64,000 nt of DNA, from the NCBI GenBank assembly GCA_941918925.1, contig OW799236.1, positions 75,482,465 to 75,546,464 of the forward strand, written 5' to 3'. Origin of the DNA: Phyto melanocephala. Its lineage: Eukaryota > Arthropoda > Insecta > Diptera > Rhinophoridae. Shown here one piece after another: positions 55,903 to 64,000 of the stretch. The notes under the pieces are model-generated. The model worked only from the letters and a program-made list of their open reading frames with translations. It made no database searches and was not told the origin of the DNA. The position numbers were made by a program, and so were the translations under genes. How positions within the stretch are numbered: position 1 is the stretch's first letter; each line of letters starts with the position of its first letter.

Positions 55903-56043
55903 ACAAACTGTCGTAGGAGTTGTAGGTCGTAAAAAATGCACTCCTCCATATTAAAAAAAAACGACGTTCTATAAACATAGGTAAAATTGTTGTAAGAGAT
56001 GTATCCAAAACTACTAAGACGTACAACACCTACGACAGCTTGT
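55903..56043. mobile_element. Hairpin MITE, ~141 bp
   Basis: ACAAACTGTCGTAGGAGTTG on the left, inverted on the right as CAACACCTACGACAGCTTGT; about 25 of 29 positions pair. It lies downstream of the candidate exon at 56417-56548. Confidence 0.65.
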
Positions 56044-56416
56044 AAATTTGGCAATAAATCGCAGTTTTTATGTTCACCATTTTCGGTTTATACCGTTTCT
56101 TTGTTTTTAGAAGTAGATGTTGTAAATCCACTTGTAAAATTTCTAACTATTTTTTTTTATATTATTCATTAGTTTGATTGTTTATATTTGCGTTTGGTAT
56201 CAGTTGTTTTCACAATGTTATAATTAAATGAGTGGTTTAATCTGCAATAAAAAAAAAACGAAATAAAAGTTAAACTCAAAATAGACTGAAAATGAAATGT
56301 TTGAATTACATTTTAAGCTTTTTACGCATATCTTAAATTTAAATATGAAATAACAGTGCTGTTTTTTAAATAACTGATGTGAAAATAGTATTTAAGAAAT
56401 ATTCTCACTTTCTGAC

Positions 56417-56548
56417 ATCACCCAAACGTGGAGCCGTGGGTACACGTAAATGTCGACAGCGCCTCATCATTAGAACATCGTGTTTGAAATAACGTAGACA
56501 ATGCCATTGTGGTACTTTCGGCATTAACATCATGTGCTAGAATAAATT
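56417..56548 (-). CDS. Possible last coding exon of an unidentified gene
   Basis: On the minus strand a strong acceptor (TTTGCAAATTTATTCTAG) is followed by 43 codons and TGA: HMMLMPKVPQWHCLRYFKHD, then VLMMRRCRHLRVPTAPRLGD and VRK. GC content and codon composition stand out from the surrounding AT-rich DNA, and the peptide has aromatic, Cys and Arg-rich character unlike any TE protein here. I do not recognise the family. Preceding exons would be at higher coordinates on the minus strand; none was found in the TE-dense sequence to the right. It could also be a relic. Confidence 0.4.
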
Positions 56549-56699
56549 TGCAAATATAAATGAATTATATATATTAATAGCAAGACTTAAACAAATAAAA
56601 AAATTGCATACAGGGTATGCCAAAAGTCTCCAAGATATCAAATGATTCTTTATTTTTATAATTTTTTTATAGTTTGTTAAAAAGAATAACTTTTAATAA

Positions 56700-57055
56700 A
56701 ACAAGTAAGAGCGCTATATTCGGCCGTGCCGAATCTTATATACCCTTCACAACGTGTAGTCATGCAATAACAGTAGTTTGTGTCACCATTCATCCCATAC
56801 ATACATACATATAAAAACATACATATATAAAAACATCCCATTGAAAAATTATAAATTCACGTATGTATGTTAAAGAAACAAAAAAAAAAATAAAAAAAAA
56901 AATTTAAAAAAAAATTAAAAAAAAAATTAAAAAAAAAATTAAAAAAAAAATTGAAAAAAAAAATTTTTATATATATAATATATATAAAACAAAAAAAAAA
57001 AAATAAAAAAAAATTAAAAAAAAAAAAAAAATAAAAAAAATAAAAAAAATTTAAA
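56700..57055 (-). mobile_element. INE-1-like element (type A), truncated at A-rich tract
   Basis: AACAAGTAAGAGCGCTATAT, ATTCGGCCGTGCCGAATC and CTTCACAACGTGTAGTCATG are nearly identical to 51999-52090. It runs into a poly-A/TAAAA tract (56876-57055) and ends; the other terminus is absent. The 103-codon phenylalanine-rich minus-strand frame is an artefact of this tract. Confidence 0.7.
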
Positions 57056-57924
57056 AACACGAACACATTTTGGCTCGCATCACTTTCGTGTGGACAACAT
57101 TTATGAATGTTTTGTTCGTCTAACCATGTCTCTTTAATTATCAACATCACAAAAAACAACAACAACAACAGAATACCTTTGGCACGCTTGTATCACAATT
57201 TTATAGCCGAGTTTTTACTGCCATTGGTTCTTGTGCCCACAATTTATTAATGGCTTGTCAAGACGTTGTATTAAGACTTTGCTAAACAATTTGATTTTGT
57301 TTTGTTTTTATCCAGAAGTTATTTTAAATGATTAACCCAAATTTCCTCAATGTCATACGAAAATGAATTTAACCGGCTGTTTATTGTCATCTACCATAAA
57401 CGCTCACACGAGATAAAGCTTAGTTTTATTTTTATTATTTTTTTATTATAACTATTGTTTGTTGTATGTACATATGTATATTTAATGTAATTGTCTTACA
57501 ATGGCAATGGAATTTAACTTATGCCTTTGTTATTTCTATTATGTTTTTCTCAAAAAGCGTTTTGTAAATCTTGTTTACATTTATTTATAAAATGACCTGA
57601 ACTATATTTATATCTTTACTTTTGTCAATGATTGTATTAACGATTGACACAAGTGTGTTATTAAAAAAACTTTCTGAAGCCCCCACATGCAAAATTGACT
57701 CGTAAAAAGAAACCAGATATATTTTTTTTAAGAATTTTGCTATTAAAAATCAACACATTATCGGCTAAGGGTGGTGGTTGCTACGTAATTCGATTTGAAA
57801 GTATATTTGTAATTCGAAAGAGTTTTCTTTGAATCGAATCACAGAGTAACCCTCTGAGATACAAAACGAAAAAAATATAATCTATGTTATACAAAATAAA
57901 AGTTGTTTATAAACTGTTATACAT
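57056..57924. other. No gene recognised
   Basis: Slightly less AT-rich at 57060-57290 but with no frame longer than about 40 codons that looks coding. Nothing else was supportable. Confidence 0.4.
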
Positions 57925-58435
57925 AGGTAGGAAGGTAAGCAGATAGGAAAGGGGATGCAGGAAGCAAGAGACACTTCCAACACTCACACTCGGAAACCAA
58001 TGTGGTTTATTGTGTTCCCTTTGATAAAAAAACAAGAAAGAATTAGATAGAAAATAAATTATTAAATATGAAGGGTAAATTAGGGAAGGAAATAGTGTAA
58101 AAGAAACAAAATGAGTAAAAGTCCTAACAAGCCCTCAGTTTCTATCCACAAACCACCCAACATTCATGATGAATGTAATGATAATCTCTAGTTTGCACTC
58201 GGAGACTCTGAGACAACTCATCATGAAATTGCTTACCTAACCACCCTACTTTATAGTTCTGTTGTCTCGGGCAGTGACTGACCATATGCTCCACAATTTC
58301 AATTTCATTCTCACCCTTACACATCCTACAGTAATCAGGAGTGCTGCGCTCCGATCTACTGATCCAAGGTCTTACTTGACAATGTCCTGTTAAAACCTTA
58401 AGAATGACCCTTAGACAGCTTTTTTGATTAAAAAA
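57925..58435 (-). mobile_element. LINE 3' end with Cys-rich domain
   Basis: Minus-strand frame 58435-58142 reads VLTGHCQVRPWISRSERSTP, CRMCKGENEIEIVEHMVSHC and GWLGKQFHDELSQS, the same domain as in 49055-50105. The 3' end on the plus strand shows AGGTAGGAAGGTAAGCAGAT near 57925, corresponding to the CTACC tail. Mostly open but 5'-truncated. Confidence 0.75.
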
Positions 58436-58501
58436 AAAAACACATCTCTTAAAATACAATTAATTTCACATTTTTTCATTAATTTATTAATTATTCATTA
58501 A

Positions 58502-58801
58502 GCTATAAACACAATCAAAGGCTACCGACCATCGACTACCGACTACAAAAGTAGCTGGCTACAAAAATAGCCAAGTCGCCAGCTACTTAGTTCTTTTAAC
58601 AACTACCGACCACTAGCTACAAAAAATAAACATCTGTAGCCAAGAAAAAAAGAAATTAGCCTAAGTTGGCTACTGGCTATAAAAGTAGACGTGTAGTCGG
58701 TAGTCGTGTAGCGGCTAAAAGAATTATTCTCATAAGCACGCATGTATTCTATTTTTGACATCTTGTAGTCGATGGTCGGAGGACTTGATTGTGTTTATAG
58801 C
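58502..58801. mobile_element. Inverted-repeat MITE, 300 bp
   Basis: GCTATAAACACAATCAAAGG then CTACCGACCATCGACTAC on the left; the inverse at the right (GTAGTCGATGGTCGGAGGAC...TTATAGC) matches about 33 of 37 positions. Inside are many CTACCGACTAC / GTAGTCGGTAG motifs in both directions, so the element is rich in internal inverted repeats. Confidence 0.75.
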
Positions 58802-59261
58802 ATTATTTTACCAATTCTTCTAAATCAATTTGATATATATATATATATATAGTTCAACAATTTAAATACATTTGTTACTTTTAACAGTTTTCACAACATT
58901 AACCGGCACGAAACGTCAAAAACAGAAAAAATAGGATCTCACCTTAGTGCAGGTTAAAAGTAGGTACATCCTTTAAATTTTTTTTAAATATAAAGGCATG
59001 TAGAGCTTTTACATATAACAATAAGGATTTTTGCCCAACATTGGTTTGTAAAGCTGTATTAAGTTTTTTTTTTTGCATACGACCGTAAATAATAAGCAAA
59101 ATCGACTTAAAAAGGTAATTTATTAATAAGTAAGGAACTAGAGCTGACAGAGCGGACCTTCCATGGAGAAATAGAAGTGAAAGCAGGTTGTCAAGGATAT
59201 TATACTTAGCAGACACTGAGGTACTCTTGGACTTAAGTAGAATGTTTCTAATTAGTAGAAA
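58802..59261. other. Unexplained, contains 90-codon minus-strand frame
   Basis: The frame 59216-58944 (minus) includes LLFLHGRSALSALVPYLLIN and GQKSLLLYVKALHAFIF. It is reminiscent of the tail of a transposon protein but unassigned. No splice sites or neighbours support a host gene. Confidence 0.3.
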
Positions 59262-59640
59262 AGAACACTACACTTCGGATTATTGTAGAATGTGTCAGGA
59301 TTAAGACGAGAAAGAAACAATGAAGCCCATTGTCTGTCAACGCCCGAAATGGCAAAACTATAAAGCTAAAAGATTGGGATAAACAATTCCATGATAAATG
59401 AGTTGATATTTCTGAGTGTAAACTGCTGAATATAATTGGTTGATAGAGGAGGGTCATGTTAAAACTGCATTTTGGGGGTTTAATTGTTTTATATCTTCTT
59501 TCTTCCTATTTCTTAAACGTATTCGTTTTTTCTGTTTGTTCAAGGGACGCACAATGGACCCTTAGGGTCCATGAACCCCGAGTATAGGCGTGAAAAGTGC
59601 TTTTTAATTTTTTCTGCCTACCTTATTTTAATCATTTTAA
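59262..59640 (+). mobile_element. LINE 3' end fragment
   Basis: CACTTCGGATTATTGTAGAATGTG and GCCCATTGTCTGTCAACGCC match the Cys-rich C-terminal coding region of 49055-50105 with many changes. The 3' part has CACAATGGACCC and CTGCCTACCTTA. Strongly degraded. Confidence 0.65.
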
Positions 59641-60192
59641 TAATCTAAGCAACAAATCACAATTGCTTTTCTGTTTTTACACTAAAAGCTATTGTTTTTG
59701 CAATTAAAAACTTAATGACTTATATAACTTACGCAATTTGCAAGTATTAAATTGGTAATTAGGAGTTTGCACCGTCTGAACCTTCTCCTCGTTTAATCTC
59801 CTAGTTTGCACAACCAAACAACCAAAACCTTCGTTCGACGGATATCAAGTGATGGTTAGTTCGGTCTTACAATTTTGTAAGTAGTAGTCTTTGTAGATTA
59901 TTATGTCTGTGCAAACTCTGAAGATCCTGTTGGACTAATATCTTTCAGGACAACAGGCGTAAACCGTTGCACATTATCAACAATAAGGTAGCCACAATTG
60001 ATTGACTAAAACACCTATTAGACCTTCACTTATGTATATGACCAAAACATTATGTTAAAAAAATACGCTCATACTTGTGATTTTTTTGTTAATTAGTTTA
60101 AATATAAACGTAATAGCTGTTGCAATCAATTAAGAAAAAAAAAATCGTGCATTTTTACTCAGCTCTGTTCACTTGTTAATGTTTTGTTAAAA
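59641..60192. other. No gene recognised
   Basis: No supportable feature. Confidence 0.4.
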
Positions 60193-60765
60193 AAATCAAT
60201 CTGAATCTGATAATACCCTTCACCGTCATGTAGATAGATATCATGTAATAAGATATTTTCTTTATTATTTTAATATATATTTAAAAAATAAATTTTTTTT
60301 AATAATTTTTGCCTACAATTTTGCCGTTAAGTGACCAATTTGTCCAAAATTTCTCATAAGTATCTCCAGAGGCATACAAAATTTATAAATAGTAACAACC
60401 GTGTCTATAAGTTATCCTAGGGCCGGAAAATTTTAGTTTTTGTGGTAAAATTAAGCAGTTGTGTTTATTTGCTCATTTCTCAGATAGTTACGGGGCGATT
60501 ATGCTGATTTTCAATACCAATCTGCTCTTGAATATTTCTGATATTTTAAAACCTTACACGGGTCTTGGTGATGTCAGGGGGCTTTAAAAAGACGATTTTA
60601 ATGTAGACACGGACAGACGAACAGAGAGACGGACGGACAGACGGATAATGCTTAATCGACTCCCCTATTCATAAGCTTTCAGAAAACATACTTTATGAGG
60701 TCGGAAATGAATATTGTAGAAAATTTCACACGCGATGACAAATCTTTTACACTGTCGTGTGAATC
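60193..60765 (-). mobile_element. INE-1-like element (type A), divergent
   Basis: TCTGATAATACCCTTCACCG, CGGACAGACGAACAGAGAGA and ACTTTATGAGGTCGGAAATG are type A blocks in order. The hairpin terminus is degraded and the far end lacks a clear GGGTATA. Confidence 0.55.
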
Positions 60766-60810
60766 TAAAATAACACGTACCATAAAATTGAGAGAACACT
60801 TGCTGCATAT

Positions 60811-61567
60811 CAGTGATGGTATATGAGAATTTCAGTCTTTTGCCAAAATTTTAGCTAAAAAGTGCCAAAACATCTTAAAAAGTGCCATAACAAACATGTC
60901 ATGTTACCAGATTTAAAAAAATTAAATCCATTTATTCAGTTTTATTATTATATATAAAAAATGTTCGAACTTCAATATTTAAAAAATTTATACAGATAAA
61001 TTATATATAAATACTAGCTTGTGCCCGCGACTTCGTCTGCGCTGTTATCGGGATAAAAGGTAGACTTAGTATTAACAACAAAAACAAAAATATTTACAAC
61101 ACAAACAACCCGTTTAGGATGTGTTGTGATGAGCTTGCCAACGACTTCCCGTTATTATCGCGATAAAAAGTAGCCTATGTCAAATAAGCCTTTAATAAAC
61201 CTAAAATATTTTTTATGAATACGGCCCAAAATTTTTTATTGGAATTTCATTATCCTGTAAAACCTTCATAATGGCATTACAAATCGATTGATTGGAACCA
61301 TCAGGTACTTGAACTAAGATCAAAAATCGATCAACACATTTTCCACGTACTAAAATGGCCAAATTTTCGCATTTTAGTTAGTATTTATAACAGGGAGAAA
61401 AATCATTTATTTCTTATTATTAAAAAATATATTTCTTAAAAACTAAGTAAAATTATATATTTTTAATTGTTTGAAAAAGTGCCAAAACTTTATTGAGCGT
61501 GCCATAGTGCCATTAAATAGTCAATAGCGCCAAAAATGGCACGATTGTGCCACTTTTGCCAACAGTG
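60811..61567 (-). mobile_element. hAT element with perfect 8-bp target-site duplication
   Basis: CTGCATAT occurs at 60803-60810 and again at 61568-61575. The element begins CAGTGATGG and its other end inverted is CACTGTTGG, followed on both sides by TTTTGCCA/TTGGCAAAAG-related sequence. Minus-strand codons at about 61385-61232 read LKCENLAILVRGKCVDRFLI and SICNAIMKVLQDNEIPI, which resembles the RNase H-like core of hAT transposases. Two other repeat fragments (61017-61190 and 61178-61226) are inserted in it. Confidence 0.8.
61017..61226. repeat. Repeat fragments nested in the hAT
   Basis: ACTAGCTTGTGCCCGCGACT then TCGTCTGCG is a motif common at the ends of insect retroposons. It is followed by TAAAAAGTAGCCTATGTC and then half of the 2090-2206 hairpin MITE (AAGCCTTTAATAAACCTAAA through GAATACGGCCC at 61226). 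Confidence 0.5.
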
Positions 61568-61883
61568 CTGCATATACCTTTTTAAAAATATCTGAGAGCG
61601 AGATGAGTATTTGTCTTTTTCATTGAATTTACAACGTGCCTAAAAAAAAACTTTGGTAAACGTTCACTCAGCTGATGAGAAACGGAGTAAATTATCACGG
61701 CTCTTTTTCTTAAACACTGTATTTTTTAATTTACTAACACTCTTTTCTGACTAGGCAAGTCACTTGCGCAAGTTAGTTTTTTATTTTTTTTTATTTTTTT
61801 ATTTTTCTTTATTTCTCTTTGAACTTGCCTTTACGTTCAGACTCAGCAATTGACTTGCCCAAGTTTCGTTCTCTTTTACTTAT

Positions 61884-62652
61884 TATACTCTTCACACAGT
61901 GAAAAAGGGTATATATATGTAGGTTTGTCATTCCGTTTGAAATTTCTACAATTATCATTTTGTTGAAATCAACTTTCTGAAGCCCCATGACATCGGCTGG
62001 ACCCGGTATAAAAATATTCGGGAATAGATCATACATAAACAACTGAGATATGAGCAAAAAACCACGACCACCTCGTTTTTTTTTCACAACAACATACAAC
62101 ACATACATACAAACGTGGTATACTGGTTTGTTTATTTTATATATTACATATTTAAATTTTTAAACATATAAAGGCTATCATACACGGCATGTTTTTTACA
62201 TCTGACTTTAAAATTTGTGAGACATATGTAAATCTACATGTCTGTCAAAATTGTACTTTTACGCTGACTGCTTTGCAGCAGCAGAGATTTCTGCCAACGG
62301 CTGATGTCACATGTTTTGACAGAAGAAAATAAAGCGCACTCTAATTAAAATTTTGTCAGATGTCTCAACACATGTTTTTTTTACAGAAGTAATGTTTTAA
62401 AGGTAACACACGACATGTTTGTATTAGAAGTGGAGAATTTGACAAGTCAGATGTAAAAAACATGCCGTGTATTAGCTCCTTAAGTGAACTAAATTTATAA
62501 TATTACAATGGGATGTTTTTATATATGTATGCTTTTTATATGTATGTACGTATTTCATATGAGATAAATGGTGATATAAACAATTGTTGTTGCATGACTA
62601 CACGTTGTGAAGGGTATATAAGATTCGGCATGGCCGAATAAAGCACTCTTGT
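61884..62652 (+). mobile_element. INE-1-like element (type A) nested in a TIR element
   Basis: Left TTATACTCTTCACACAGTGA with AAAAGGGTATATATATG; right CTACACGTTGTGAAGGGTAT, then GATTCGGCATGGCCGAAT and CACTCTTGTTTG. Interrupted at 62173-62481. Confidence 0.7.
62173..62481. mobile_element. MITE with CACGGCATG termini, nested
   Basis: AAGGCTATCATACACGGCAT then GTTTTTTACATCTGAC on the left is inverted on the right (GTCAGATGTAAAAAACATGC then CGTGTATTAGCTCCTT); 31 of 36 positions match. ACATGT-type motifs (GACATGTTT, CACATGTTTT) recur inside. Confidence 0.8.
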
Positions 62653-63299
62653 TTGTTTTTATTTCTTTTTTTGTTTTTGGTTTCTCAACAAAAACTTGCT
62701 CGTACTTGTCGAGTACAGGCAAGTGTGTACTCAAATATGAGCAAATTTCTTCCTCTTAACCCGACCTTACCCCTTTTGTCTATAAACACAAGACTTGCGC
62801 AAGTCTCTTGCGCAAGTGACTTGCCTAGTCAGAAAGGGGTCTTAGGATTAAAACACTCTCTTAACATGAATTATTCAATAAAACCTATGAATATGTCGTT
62901 TTCTGGTATCTGAGCTTAACAGTTAAAAGTCGCAACTCATTCAATGATTGAATTTTATGTTGCGCAAAACACCCGCTAGCGAATTAATAACAACCGGACA
63001 AAAAATAAAAATGCAAATATAAAGACTGAGTTTCAACATTTGCATGTGCCATTATAGACAAAAATCTGAGAGGAAGATGAGTATTTTTTCATTGAATTTG
63101 AAAATGTGTTTAAAAAAAAAATTTTGTTAAAAGTTTACTGATACGAAGTAAATTATCTGCTCGACAACATACGGCTCTTTTTTTAGAACATGGTGTTTAA
63201 TATTTATTTTTTTGAAAATAAACAACACTCTTTAAACATGAATTGTTCAATAAAATCTGTGAATATGTATGTCGTAATTTGGTACCGGTACAAAAAAAC

Positions 63300-63715
63300 T
63301 TTAGAACTTAAAGTTTGATCGTAATTAGATTGTAGAGTTCTAAAGAAGTTTAACGACGACTTTAAGATTACACGAATGGTAGGTTCTGGCAGAAAAAAAG
63401 GACATTTTAGATAAATAAAAGGAGAAAGTTAGCTCAAAAATGACACTGGTCTGGAAACTTTCAAGGTACACGAAAAATTAAAAAGAAAAACAGCGTGCCG
63501 AAAAATTAACAATGGTTTCTTTGAAATACGTAATTGCTGCATCTTGAACGACGAGACTTATGTCTAGGCTGATATCCTCCTGTCATTAAAATAAAGCGGC
63601 GTTTATGTAGTATTAAAAGAATAATGTGCTTTTAGAACATCGAGAAGCAAGCAAGTCCCAATATGCCGAACATTTCGACGGAAAGTTGCGTTGAAGAATT
63701 ATTTAAATGCTGGGT
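63300..63715 (+). pseudogene. Second type of Tc1/mariner transposase, degraded
   Basis: Frame fragments read VRKFNDDFKITRMVGSGRKK, CILNDETYV-AD and GVYVVLKE, with HREASKSQYAEHF-like text near 63640-63680. DDETYVKADF-type sequence surrounds the first catalytic aspartate of a mariner group distinct from the one at 14390. At least three stops. No termini were found. Confidence 0.45.
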
Positions 63716-64000
63716 ATAAATAATTTTTTATTTACAGTTTGCTTCGAAAATACTTAATAATACTTACAAATATATTTTAAACACTTTCTGATTATTTCTA
63801 AATTTTTTAAAAATTTCCTATTATTTTTAACTAAGTTTCTTTAAAATCAAAAAAGTTTGGTTATGTTAACCTCTCACACAGTCTCCAATTGGTGATAATT
63901 TCATGTTATAGAAATTGGCAAAGTTAAAATAATAGTTGGCTTTTGTGTATAGTGTTACAAAATGAACCGATTATCAGGATTATCTATTAGATTTTTCAAT

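Larger units (their letters stand above)
61745..62836. mobile_element. TIR element (CTGACTAGGCAAGTCACTTG) with two nested layers
   Basis: CTGACTAGGCAAGTCACTTG then CGCAAG at 61750-61775 is inverted at 62804-62831. Inside lies an INE-1-like copy (61884-62652), which itself contains a MITE (62173-62481). GACTTGC/TTGCGCAAG motifs repeat near both ends. Flanking sequence AACACTCTT occurs on the left (61737-61745) and AACACTCTCTT on the right (62852-62862), a possible duplication. Confidence 0.6.

Noticed and set aside
56857..57168. 103-codon Phe-rich minus-strand frame
   Set aside because: Pure artefact of the A-rich tract of an INE-1-like element.
58944..59216. 90-codon minus-strand frame with hydrophobic segment
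   Set aside because: I could not assign a family and it lies among LINE fragments; kept only as an unexplained stretch.

Overview
The window is eukaryotic, strongly AT-rich, transposon-laden DNA from a fly. Intron-bearing genes have best recognisable counterparts in insects. INE-1/DINE-1-like elements, Helentrons, Tc1/mariner, hAT, and Jockey/CR1-type LINEs crowd the intergenic space. My inference is a calyptrate fly (blow fly, flesh fly or house fly relative); this rests on general character, not on a search.

Only three well-supported protein-coding genes are present. LRR1 (Drosophila Lrr47 type; + strand, two exons, 25757-27100) is the CUL2 substrate receptor used for replisome disassembly. 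Malectin (- strand, two exons, 32719-31635) is an ER N-glycan lectin. WDR75/UTP17 (+ strand, at least nine exons, 41535-47391) is a subunit of the nucleolar pre-rRNA t-UTP module; its C-terminal exon is not visible in the remaining 16.6 kb. Weaker candidates are a truncated MADF-domain reading frame (40882-40703, -), an unidentified last exon with a good splice acceptor (56548-56417, -), and a broken RBM42 copy that sits inside a terminal-inverted-repeat transposon (39313-40624). The genes show no operon-like relationship and share no pathway.

Layout: 1-14.2 kb is gene-free with scattered MITEs, one hAT with a target-site duplication, LINE 3' ends and mariner wreckage. From 14.2 to 25 kb is a nest of INE-1-like elements, Helentrons (one carrying remnants of the Helitron Pif1 helicase) and Tc1/mariner remnants. 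LRR1 lies at 25.7-27.1 kb, an INE-1-like element at 27.9 kb, and malectin at 31.6-32.7 kb. A 5'-truncated LINE with a 620-codon open reverse transcriptase frame runs from 33.3 to 35.7 kb. From 35.7 to 40.6 kb are INE-1-like, Helentron and the RBM42-carrying elements. WDR75 spans 41.5-47.4 kb with a nested transposon in its intron 8. From 47.5 to 64 kb is TE territory: an antisense LINE directly after WDR75 exon 9, RNase H-bearing LINE 3' ends, a 118-bp minisatellite, hairpin MITEs, and a multi-level nest (60.7-63.3 kb).

The most unusual items are the RBM42 fragment carried by a CAAGGC-terminated transposon, a wider set of CAAGGC...CAGCTGA elements, a roughly 195-residue insertion in the second WDR75 propeller, and several insertions whose pre-insertion sequence can be read from another copy in this same window.
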